NCBI GenBank assembly: GCA_035906055.1
Contig: JAMIFV010000079.1
Span: 1-29,212, forward strand
Length of the DNA stretch: 29,212 nt
DNA from: JAMIFV01 sp035906055
GTDB taxonomy: Bacteria > Pseudomonadota > Alphaproteobacteria > Rickettsiales > JABCZZ01
Direction: 5' to 3'
The position numbers and the translations under genes are program-made. This document shows positions 1 through 7,119 of the stretch, one piece after another. Every line of letters starts with the position of its first letter. Position 1 is the stretch's first letter. The notes under the pieces are model-generated. The model did not search any database and had not been told where the DNA came from. It worked only from the letters and a program-made list of their open reading frames with translations.

Positions 1-136
1 CATATAACAGAGCAGAAAATACCTGATAATGGCTGACATTGCGCGGACGGCCAGCGCGGGAGTAATGCGCGGCAATCAATGGTAATATATGCGCATCAAA
101 AAACGACTCGGATACAGGGTAAAAGCGTGGGTTCAT
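1..136 (-). CDS. IS5-family transposase, N-terminal fragment (runs off the window)
   Basis: Only the first 45 codons lie inside the window, reading leftward from an ATG at 136-134. The peptide begins MNPRFYPVSESFFDAH and continues with a stretch containing RAGRPRNVSHYQVFSALLY. That matches the opening of IS5-family transposases (the DUF4096-type N-terminal domain, where an xGRPxxxSxxxVFxAxLY pattern precedes the usual RTGxPWRDLP). The ATG has a good ribosome binding site, AGGAG, about 7 bases upstream on the minus strand. The catalytic DDE region would lie to the left of base 1 and cannot be judged, so intactness is unknown. The family assignment rests on motif memory, not a search. Confidence 0.8.
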   Translation of the reverse strand, partial: MNPRFYPVSESFFDAHILPLIAAHYSRAGRPRNVSHYQVFSALLY

Positions 137-173
137 ATGATACACTCCTATCTTGGGAGCACTATCACCTAAA
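1..173 (-). mobile_element. Right-hand end of an IS5-like insertion sequence (partial)
   Basis: The transposase fragment starts only about 35 bases from the presumed end of the element. Reading leftward from about 172, the DNA begins GGTGATAGTGCTCCCAA, which looks like a terminal inverted repeat just before the transposase ribosome binding site. The other end is outside the window, so neither the repeat nor a target duplication can be confirmed. The boundary is an estimate. The element ends about 15 bases before the stop of the neighbouring 79-residue gene, so it does not interrupt that frame. Confidence 0.55.
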
Positions 174-186
174 TCTTAATAATTAA

Positions 187-426
187 CTAACAGTGTCTAA
201 GCTTTCCATCAACAATGAGAAGATTACTCGTTTCGGATTGATCAAGATTGGCAACTGCAATGGTGTCGCCTTCCTGCCTAAATTTTACGCCGAGCGTATC
301 CTGAGCATTAAGCTGTGTTACTATGTATTTGGCCAAAGCTACCGAACTAGGGGCCTCCTCCTTGACAGCATTGCTACTAAGCACATTTTCTAACTCTCTG
401 CTTAAAATATCACTTAAATCTGCCAT
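187..426 (-). CDS. Hypothetical small protein, 79 aa
   Basis: Unrecognised. I chose the start MADLSDILSREL at 426 because a ribosome binding site (GGGAGA) lies about 6 bases upstream. A longer in-frame version from 528 adds a hydrophobic, unlikely-looking leader and has no such site. The protein has a first half rich in helix-formers (ILSRELENVLSSNAV and a VALAKYIVTQLNAQ helix) and a second half that looks like short beta strands (VKFRQEGDTIAVANL, NLLIVDGKL). It ends in Arg-His-Cys. There is no signal peptide or membrane segment. It lies between slt and the insertion sequence; its stop is just outside the presumed element end. No function is proposed. Confidence 0.6.
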   Translation of the reverse strand: MADLSDILSRELENVLSSNAVKEEAPSSVALAKYIVTQLNAQDTLGVKFRQEGDTIAVANLDQSETSNLLIVDGKLRHC

Positions 427-555
427 GCTTATCTCCCGAACAAAAAATAACTGTCCTAAACTACCAGAGTGAGATATGCGCTTGAAGAATAATAATATTA
501 AAATTCGATGACAGTGTATAAATAGCAATGTAGCAAAATCAGTATCTTGCCAGCC

Positions 556-2487
556 CTATTGACGCATGAGGTCATGTGAAAGCGTCAGGGAAACGGGCTT
601 TTTCCCGGACAGCACAAAGCGGTAGACCTGCATATTGCCCATTACATGCTGCACGTAATTGCGCGTTTCGTTGATGGGAATTACTTCAATCCAGTTTACC
701 ACATCATGCAGTGTCTTCCCTGGAGCGCCAAACGCATTCAGCCACTGGCGCACCCTGCCCGGCCCCGCATTGTAACTGGCGGTGGCGAGCACATAGGAAC
801 CGCCAAAACGCGCCACCATCTGCGCAAGGTAGTTACTGCCCAGCGTTATGTTATAGGCGGGCTCGAAGAGCCTGTCGCGCGAGAAGCTGACGCCGATCTT
901 TTTTGCCACTTCACGCGCCGTGCTCGGCAGCAGCTGCATGAGCCCCATTGCGTTTGAAGAACTCACGGCTTCGGCATAAAACTCACTCTCCTGCCGCATG
1001 AGCGCAAGAAGGTAGGATTTATCAAGCCCCGCCGTCTCTGTTATCTTGATAACGGGATAGCCGCTTTCAAGCGCCACCACCCCTCCCCTTAAGGCTTTTT
1101 TAGAAGCACGAACGCCAATATCAATACGGTTGATGCCCTGCCCCAATTCGGATGCCAGCACAGCTTCATGCGGGCTGGAAGCGTTCTCCACCAGATAGTA
1201 AATGAATTTGCCCGCAAGGTTGGTTTGTTTAGCGCGTGAGAGCACCTGCACCAGCTTGACCAGCTCGCTGGCGTAGAAGGCCTTTTTCTGGGCGCTGGTG
1301 GCTGCGGTATCGTCAGAGTTGATCGCGAGTCTGGGGTTATCTTCCAGTTCTGCCAGCGCAAGCTGGCCATAGAAGGTGGTTGGATGTTTCGCCGCATGCT
1401 TATACCAGCGCGTGGCATCCTGTCCGGATTTACCCGCCGCCCTTCCCGCCCAGTATGCTGCACGGGCCTTGCTGCCGGGAGTTTCCATCGTGTCATACAG
1501 CACTTCAAAAATATCATATGCAAGCTTAGGCTTGTTCCTGAACTCCAGTTCCACCCAGCCCAGCAGCCATTGCGCTTCCTTAAACTGCACCGTGCCTTCT
1601 ATCTGGCCATGCCTAGCCAGCAGGCGCTCGGCGCGCTTGACTTCGTTCGCGCCCAGCGCTTCACGTGTGGCGCGTTCACGGTAGCCCCACCATTTTTCCG
1701 GATAGGGAATTTTTTCCGGCGCCTGCAATAACAGCTCTACCACGCCTTCTTTGTCACCCTTGCGCGCGCGCCAGCGCATGCGCTCATAAAGCAGGCCCGG
1801 ATCATGACGCTGGGCGGCTGGCACATTGGAAACATCGCGCGTCGCAGTGGAACTGCTGCGCATGAGCGAGATTCTTGCCGTGAACAGGTGTTTCATGCCA
1901 ACGGGCGCGAGACTGAGTATACGTTTGGCGTCTTCAACGCGGTTGTCCCAAAGCAAACGCTCGATGCGCCGGGCATGGTCGGAAGCGCGCAGAATGTCCC
2001 TGTAATGCGAGAGCATCTTCGCTTCGGATGATTTTGTGTAGTCATCCGCCACCCAGGACTCACGGATAAGCTCCCTGAGTTCATCCTTGTCTTTTACATT
2101 ACGCTTTCTGCCCAGATTGGTTTTGGGCGGGTGCTCAATATACCATTTGTTCAGCACGTCATCCGGCGGCATTTCAGACAATAACGTCGCTTCTGCACGT
2201 TTGATGAGTATGCTCTGGTCAGGCCAGTCGGGGTTCTGGTTGATGAAGCCGGAAATGTCTTTAAACGTCGCGTCGGAATCCGGGTCCTTCAGGTATTCCC
2301 ATACGAAATATTTGACCAGTACGTCGCTTTTGGCAGCTTCCGCATGCGCGATGGCTTCGTTCCAGTTACGCTTTTTTGCAAAACTGAATGCGGCTTCGAG
2401 GTGGTCGTCACTCTCCACGCTGAACGAGGGAGAAGCGAAGCAAACAACGAACAGAAATAAGGCGGAGGCAAAACGGAATTTGAACAT
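556..2487 (-). CDS. slt: Soluble lytic murein transglycosylase (Slt type)
   Basis: A periplasmic enzyme that cleaves the MurNAc-GlcNAc bond of peptidoglycan with formation of 1,6-anhydro ends. The 643-residue protein opens with a signal peptide (MFKFRFASALFLFVVC, likely cleavage near SFS-VES). A long alpha-helical, TPR-like region follows (about residues 30-460; for example LLYERMRWRARKGDKEG and ARAAYWAGRAAGKSG), as in the Slt70 superhelical ring. The C-terminal SLT domain has the signature LMRQESEFYAEAVSS followed by NAMGLMQLLPSTA and ATASYNAGPGRV. The catalytic acid should be Glu500 in RQES. Length fits the Slt70 family. The start at 2487 is preferred over an upstream TTG because the signal peptide begins there. 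It is divergent from nnr and shares a promoter zone with it. Confidence 0.93.
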   Translation of the reverse strand: MFKFRFASALFLFVVCFASPSFSVESDDHLEAAFSFAKKRNWNEAIAHAEAAKSDVLVKYFVWEYLKDPDSDATFKDISGFINQNPDWPDQSILIKRAEATLLSEMPPDDVLNKWYIEHPPKTNLGRKRNVKDKDELRELIRESWVADDYTKSSEAKMLSHYRDILRASDHARRIERLLWDNRVEDAKRILSLAPVGMKHLFTARISLMRSSSTATRDVSNVPAAQRHDPGLLYERMRWRARKGDKEGVVELLLQAPEKIPYPEKWWGYRERATREALGANEVKRAERLLARHGQIEGTVQFKEAQWLLGWVELEFRNKPKLAYDIFEVLYDTMETPGSKARAAYWAGRAAGKSGQDATRWYKHAAKHPTTFYGQLALAELEDNPRLAINSDDTAATSAQKKAFYASELVKLVQVLSRAKQTNLAGKFIYYLVENASSPHEAVLASELGQGINRIDIGVRASKKALRGGVVALESGYPVIKITETAGLDKSYLLALMRQESEFYAEAVSSSNAMGLMQLLPSTAREVAKKIGVSFSRDRLFEPAYNITLGSNYLAQMVARFGGSYVLATASYNAGPGRVRQWLNAFGAPGKTLHDVVNWIEVIPINETRNYVQHVMGNMQVYRFVLSGKKPVSLTLSHDLMRQ

Positions 2488-2502
2488 ATGTCTGGTTTTG
2501 TT

Positions 2503-2529
2503 ATTATAATGTATCCGGTGCAAGTGCAA
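2503..2529. promoter_or_regulatory. Bidirectional promoter between slt and nnr with a palindromic -10
   Basis: The octamer ATTATAAT at 2503-2510 is its own reverse complement, so it gives a perfect TATAAT -10 on both strands. Leftward, TTGCAC (2529-2524) lies 15 bases from the -10 and transcription would start about 9 bases before the slt ATG. Rightward, TTGAAC (2480-2485, inside slt codons) lies 19 bases from the -10 and transcription would start about 12 bases before the nnr ATG at 2529. Both spacers are off the optimal 17, so strength is uncertain. No convincing ribosome binding site is seen for either gene, which fits very short leaders. Confidence 0.5.
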
Positions 2530-4001
2530 TGAACATTATGCAATATATACTCAGTGCGGAAACGATCAGGGCAATCGAGAACGACGCCTTTGCAAAAGGA
2601 GTGGACAGCTTTGCAGTGATGCATCGTGCGGCTGAAGCGGTCTGTTCCATTATAAAGCGAGAATATAAAGACCGCCCGGTGGTAGTGCTTGCGGGGTGCG
2701 GCAATAACGGCGGGGACGGACTCGTCATCGCAAGCCTGCTCAGGCATATAGGCATCGGCGTTAAAGTGTATGCGCTCGATAAGGCTAAAATAAAAGGCGA
2801 TGCAAAAAAGGCCCTGAAGCTTTATGGCGAGGCGAATGCGCTGTCCATATCGGCGCTGGATCTGACAGGCTCGCCTGTGGTGGTAGACGCGCTTTTTGGC
2901 ATAGGCCTGACGCGCGAGCTGGGCAATGATCTGGTGCAGCTTGTAAATGTTGTCAATAATGCAACGCTGGATGTGGTGGCGGTGGATGTGCCCAGCGGCG
3001 TGGAAGCCGACAGCGGCAAGGTGCTGGGCGCTGCCATCAATGCCAGCGTAACCGTTACCTTTATCGCCAAGAAATTTGCCCATGTACTGATGCCTGCGCG
3101 CGGGCATTGCGGACGCGTAGTGGTTGACGGTATCGGGCTTTCGCCCGGCAATTATGAATATAGCTCCGCTTACGAGAACCTGCCCTGCCTATGGCAGCAT
3201 CAGTTGAAATGGCCCACACCCGATATGCATAAATATGATCGCGGGCATGCGCTGGTGGCTGGCGGGCCAGCAGCCAAAGCCGGTGCGGCGAAGTTGGCGG
3301 CGCTTGCCGCGATGCGTGCAGGTGCCGGGCTGGCTACTATCGTATGCGCTGAACAGGACATGCCTGTTTATGCGTCGATGGCGTTATCGGTGATGACGGC
3401 GGCGCAGGCGCAATGGAACGAGCTTCTGGCTGACAAGCGGGTTACGTCTGTGGTGCTGGGGCCAGGCATGGGAGCCGGTGACGCAACGCGCGCCAAAGCG
3501 TTGGATGCGCTGAGCGCGCAGAAATCCGTGGTGCTGGATGCCGATGCCATCACTTCTTTTGCGCAGGAGCCGCAAAGCTTATTCACCTCTTCAAAGTCAC
3601 GCTGCATACTCACGCCGCACGGCGCAGAGTTCGCACGGCTGTTTGCCGACCTTGCGGCGCTGCCAAGGCAGCATGCGGCACTGAAAGCGGCGGAGCGCAG
3701 CCATTGCGTGGTGATACTTAAAGGGTATGACACTATAATAGCGTCGCCTGACGGAAGGAGAGCCGTCAATACCAATGCTCCCCCTACCCTTGCCACCGCA
3801 GGCAGCGGCGACGTGCTTGCCGGTATCTGCGGCGGGCTGCTGGCGCAGGGCATGGAAGCGTTCGAGGCAGCCTGCGCTGCCGTCTGGCTGCATTCCGAAG
3901 CGGCGGCCATGCAGGGAGACGGGCTGATAGCAGAAGATATACTAAATACACTGCCTAAGGCCTTACAAACCTTGAGAAACTATGGTAAAGTCACTGCATG
4001 A
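2529..4001 (+). CDS. nnr: Bifunctional NAD(P)H-hydrate repair enzyme (epimerase / dehydratase)
   Basis: Repairs damaged nicotinamide cofactors in the cytoplasm: the N-terminal YjeF domain interconverts R- and S-NAD(P)HX, and the C-terminal domain dehydrates S-NAD(P)HX using ADP (or ATP). The 490-residue protein has both domains in the usual bacterial fusion. Residues 1-210 carry GCGNNGGDG at 56-64 and DVPSGVEADSG. Residues about 225-485 carry KYDRGHALVAGG, VVLGPGMG, VLDADAITSF, ILTPHGAEF, VILKGYDT and the ribokinase-like signature TAGSGDVLAGICGGLL with its catalytic Asp. A second ATG at 2538 is an equally possible start; neither has a clear ribosome binding site. Its stop overlaps the start of the malonyl-CoA decarboxylase gene as ATGA. 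Confidence 0.95.
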   Translation: MNIMQYILSAETIRAIENDAFAKGVDSFAVMHRAAEAVCSIIKREYKDRPVVVLAGCGNNGGDGLVIASLLRHIGIGVKVYALDKAKIKGDAKKALKLYGEANALSISALDLTGSPVVVDALFGIGLTRELGNDLVQLVNVVNNATLDVVAVDVPSGVEADSGKVLGAAINASVTVTFIAKKFAHVLMPARGHCGRVVVDGIGLSPGNYEYSSAYENLPCLWQHQLKWPTPDMHKYDRGHALVAGGPAAKAGAAKLAALAAMRAGAGLATIVCAEQDMPVYASMALSVMTAAQAQWNELLADKRVTSVVLGPGMGAGDATRAKALDALSAQKSVVLDADAITSFAQEPQSLFTSSKSRCILTPHGAEFARLFADLAALPRQHAALKAAERSHCVVILKGYDTIIASPDGRRAVNTNAPPTLATAGSGDVLAGICGGLLAQGMEAFEAACAAVWLHSEAAAMQGDGLIAEDILNTLPKALQTLRNYGKVTA

Positions 4002-5428
4002 GTAATACCGCAACCGATCTTTTCTCCCTAACCGCACTTAATCATATGCGCAAGCGCACCATGTTGGGGGTACTGCGTACATGGCGTGAATTCAAAGGTT
4101 CCGCGCGCATGGCGATCACCGGCGAGGTGCGGCCCAACCTGCCAAAAGAAGACCTGGACCACCTGCGCAGGCAGATGCAGGAATGCCTGCACAGCAAAGG
4201 CGGTGAAATCACCGCGCGGGCGCACACGGTGGAACTGGGCAAGACCTATCTCAACCTTACTGAGGCAGGGCGTGCGAAGTTCCTGCGCCTTCTTGCGCAG
4301 GATTTTGACATAGACCGGGCAAAGCTCGCCAGGCTTCTTGAGTCTGGCAGAAATGCGGCCAAGGGCGACACGCTAAAGCTGGAAAACGAGCTGCGTGATG
4401 CGCTGGTGTCACCGCGTAGCGTGATACTCAAACAGTTCAACAGCCTTCCCGACGGATTCAAGTTCCTTGTAGACATGCGTGCCGACCTGCTGCCCCTTAT
4501 CGGTAAGGACCCGGTGCTGCGCGGGCTTGAGTATGACCTCAAGCAGATACTTTCTTCCTGGTTCGATGTAGGGCTGCTCGACCTTGTAGAGATAAACTGG
4601 AACTCGCCTGCGGCGATACTGGAAAAACTCATCGCCTACGAGGCGGTGCACAAAGTGCGTTCATGGGATGATTTGAAGAACAGGCTTGATGACGATCGCC
4701 GCGTATTCGCGTTCTTCCATAACAAGATGCCGGACGAGCCGCTCATTTTTGTGCATGTGGCGCTGGTGAATGAACTATCCGACAACGTGCAGGCTTTGCT
4801 TGATGAGTCCTCTCCGGTAGCGGATCCTGCTACTATTAATACTGCCATATTTTATTCCATCTCGAATGCGCAGAAGGGCCTTGCAGGTATCAGTTTCGGC
4901 AACTTCCTTATCAAACGCGTGGTCGATAAGCTTTCTCGCGAGTTTACCAAACTCAAGCGTTTCTCCACCCTCTCCCCTGTTCCGGGGTTCAGGGGATGGC
5001 TTGACCCGCTGCTCGCTAAAGGCGATGAAACGCACCTGCGCGCAGCAGACATAAAGGACATTATTGCCATAACCAAAGCCCCCACTGCGGCGCAGGGGTT
5101 GCTCAAGCTTCTGGACAGCCATTGGGAAGACGACGCCAAAACCAGTGCAAAGCTCAAACCGCTGCTCATGCGCCTGTGCGCGCACTATCTTATTAATGAG
5201 AAAAAGAAACAATCCGCACTGGACCCCGTGGCGCATTTTCATCTCACCAACGGCGCACGGCTTGAACGCATCAACTGGCTTGGCGATGTTTCGGCCAAGG
5301 GCATGAAGCAGGCAGCCGGGCTGATGGTAAATTACTACTACGACCTGAACGACATCGACGACAACCACGAAGATTATGTCACCGAAGGCACTATCAGCTC
5401 CAGCCGTTCTGTGCGCGGACTGCTGTAA
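3998..5428 (+). CDS. Malonyl-CoA decarboxylase
   Basis: Converts malonyl-CoA to acetyl-CoA and CO2. The 476-residue protein matches the MLYCD family along its length. An N-terminal helical region (about residues 1-180) is followed by the GNAT-like catalytic region with EAVHKVRSWDDLKNRL, a segment containing DEPLIFVHVALVNE, and FSTLSPVPGFRGWL. The C-terminal part has DPVAHFHLTNGARLERINW, whose histidine corresponds to the family's catalytic His; the Ser in TLSPVPGF corresponds to the catalytic Ser. There is no targeting peptide. It overlaps nnr by four bases (ATGA), so the two are translationally coupled, an unusual pairing. In other Alphaproteobacteria this enzyme often sits with malonyl-CoA synthetase or malonate transport genes; none are here. 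Its stop directly abuts the ppa stop. Confidence 0.93.
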   Translation: MSNTATDLFSLTALNHMRKRTMLGVLRTWREFKGSARMAITGEVRPNLPKEDLDHLRRQMQECLHSKGGEITARAHTVELGKTYLNLTEAGRAKFLRLLAQDFDIDRAKLARLLESGRNAAKGDTLKLENELRDALVSPRSVILKQFNSLPDGFKFLVDMRADLLPLIGKDPVLRGLEYDLKQILSSWFDVGLLDLVEINWNSPAAILEKLIAYEAVHKVRSWDDLKNRLDDDRRVFAFFHNKMPDEPLIFVHVALVNELSDNVQALLDESSPVADPATINTAIFYSISNAQKGLAGISFGNFLIKRVVDKLSREFTKLKRFSTLSPVPGFRGWLDPLLAKGDETHLRAADIKDIIAITKAPTAAQGLLKLLDSHWEDDAKTSAKLKPLLMRLCAHYLINEKKKQSALDPVAHFHLTNGARLERINWLGDVSAKGMKQAAGLMVNYYYDLNDIDDNHEDYVTEGTISSSRSVRGLL

Positions 5429-5956
5429 TTACTTCTTCGCTTTTCTCAGGCCTTCAGTAATCAGTTCCTTGGCCTCAGTAACGCCGACCCACTTCACGAT
5501 CTTCACCCACTTGCCTTTTTCGAGGTCTTTATAGTGCTGGAAGAAGTGAGCAATCTGCTCAATGAGAATTTCCGGAAGGTCATTATAGCTTTTTATTTTA
5601 GAATAGAACGGGTGAAGCTTGTCGATGGGCACGGCAAGGATCTTTTCATCATGGCCTGCTTCGTCTTCCATCAGCAGCGCACCGATCGGCCTGCAGGGGA
5701 TCACGCAGCCCGCGATAACGGGCACCTGCCCTACCACCAGCACGTCGCAAGGGTCACCGTCGTCGCTGAGGGTCTGCGGGATAAAACCGTAGTTGGCGGG
5801 ATAAATCATGGAGGTATGCAGGAAGCGATCGACAAACAATGCGCCGGATTTCTTGTCTACTTCATATTTTACCGGATAGCCGCCTTGCGGAATTTCTATC
5901 AGTACGTTGATAACGTCGGGGGGATTGCCGCCCGCGCTTATTGCATTAATGTCCAT
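5429..5956 (-). CDS. ppa: Inorganic pyrophosphatase (family I)
   Basis: Hydrolyses pyrophosphate to two phosphates in the cytoplasm, pulling biosynthetic reactions forward. The 175-residue length is typical of bacterial family I enzymes. Recognisable parts are the N-terminal INVLIEIPQGGYPVKYE, YPANYGFIPQTLSDDGDPCD with the family signature DGDPCDVLV holding metal-binding Asp residues, and DEKILAVP. It is read leftward from 5956, with AGG about 7 bases before the ATG. It is convergent with the malonyl-CoA decarboxylase gene with no base between the two stop codons, so any terminator for either gene must lie inside the other. The 157 bases upstream (5957-6113) hold no gene; a small GTAAC/GTTAC hairpin near 6080 is the only structure seen there. 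Confidence 0.97.
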   Translation of the reverse strand: MDINAISAGGNPPDVINVLIEIPQGGYPVKYEVDKKSGALFVDRFLHTSMIYPANYGFIPQTLSDDGDPCDVLVVGQVPVIAGCVIPCRPIGALLMEDEAGHDEKILAVPIDKLHPFYSKIKSYNDLPEILIEQIAHFFQHYKDLEKGKWVKIVKWVGVTEAKELITEGLRKAKK

Positions 5957-6113
5957 AAACTACCTGTATAAAATTGAAGCTGCTCTATAATTATTTTTGT
6001 GCAGTTATGCCACTCATTTATCGCAGCGGCACATTACAATCGTGTTAGGTCTATTTCATGTGGGAGGCGGATGAATCGTAACACTCTGGTTACTGATTGC
6101 TTTTCAATAAAAA

Positions 6114-7115
6114 TTAAGCGGTCCGTGTATTATCTGCTACAGCGCGGGCGGCGGCATCGCGTTTTGCATCGATCATGGCCTGAAATGCCCTCTCTTCTTC
6201 ATCCGCCTTATCATTACGCTTCTGGTAGCCCCTTACGGCCTTGTAGGCAACTGCGCCCATCGCTACACCTGCGACGAGGGCAAAGCTTTTCACATATTCA
6301 CCCCTTGGCACCTGACGCAACCTCAGGCCCGTGTGCTTGATGAGCTCTTTGAACATGGGTTTGTCGACGATTGCTTCCTTGGCATCGTCCGTGAAGCGCT
6401 TCAGGTTTTCACGTTCCCTGGTCAATTCTTCAAAGAATTTTTCGGCACGCCCGTTAAATAGGTGTGGATTATCTGTGCCCAGCTTACGGATAGAATCGAT
6501 ACGCTCTTTCATGTTGCCGTTTTTCTGGAATTTCTGTTCGATGATTGCAACCTGTTCCCACGCTTCCTTAGCATGCTCTTTCAGGAAAGTTGTTTCAAGC
6601 TTGGCTATTTTTTCTTTATAAACCCCCATATGATAGTCGGCTTTTTTGCGATATTCTTCCACCAGCTTATCTACAAACGGTTTTTTCTCATTCAGCAATT
6701 CCCTGTAGGCCGCATTCATATGTACGTCACCTACGGTCGTGCCTGGGAACTGCTTAAAGACTCCCGTTGCCCGTTGGCTTTCATACATTTCCAACGAATT
6801 CTCGAACGTAGGTGCACCAGAAATGGTCTGCGCTTTACCGGTACGTACATTATCAAGGACCTCTACAAGTCGTCGTGTAATATCAGCTCCTTCAACCGGG
6901 CGACCTGCTGCATCAAGCGCGCCGTTTATCCAGTCACGGGTATTGAGCCTGCCCCTCACATAACGTATGAGCGCATTTTTCTGTAAGACCCCGAAGGCTG
7001 TCACACCAGAGACAACGCCGGTAACAGCGGCAGCGGTGCGCGCAACGAAATTATCATGCCGCTGTTCCAGCTTCACTTCGTAATCAGTTTTTTCCGGTTG
7101 GGTGTTTTCTGCCAT
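6114..7115 (-). CDS. Hypothetical membrane-associated coiled-coil protein, 333 aa
   Basis: Not recognised. Two short small-residue-rich hydrophobic segments lie near the ends, at about residues 26-44 (ARTAAAVTGVVSGVTAFG) and 277-293 (SFALVAGVAMGAVAYKA). Between them is a charged, mostly helical middle (about 120-265) with heptad-like stretches such as LVEEYRKKADYHMGVYKEKI and FFEELTRERENLKRF. The C-terminal tail is charged and Ala/Arg rich. This looks like a protein with two membrane anchors and a coiled-coil middle. It starts four bases after the stop of the 744-residue gene, without a clear ribosome binding site, so the two are almost certainly one operon and probably act together. No function is inferred. 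Confidence 0.8.
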   Translation of the reverse strand: MAENTQPEKTDYEVKLEQRHDNFVARTAAAVTGVVSGVTAFGVLQKNALIRYVRGRLNTRDWINGALDAAGRPVEGADITRRLVEVLDNVRTGKAQTISGAPTFENSLEMYESQRATGVFKQFPGTTVGDVHMNAAYRELLNEKKPFVDKLVEEYRKKADYHMGVYKEKIAKLETTFLKEHAKEAWEQVAIIEQKFQKNGNMKERIDSIRKLGTDNPHLFNGRAEKFFEELTRERENLKRFTDDAKEAIVDKPMFKELIKHTGLRLRQVPRGEYVKSFALVAGVAMGAVAYKAVRGYQKRNDKADEEERAFQAMIDAKRDAAARAVADNTRTA

Positions 7116-7119
7116 AGGA

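Noticed and set aside
2289..3107. A 272-codon antisense frame across the slt/nnr junction
   Set aside because: It crosses two clearly recognised genes and their shared promoter and encodes a His-rich, motif-free peptide.
6078..6096. A terminator hairpin (GTAAC/GTTAC) after the 333-residue gene
   Set aside because: Only 5 bp of stem and no U-rich tail on either strand.
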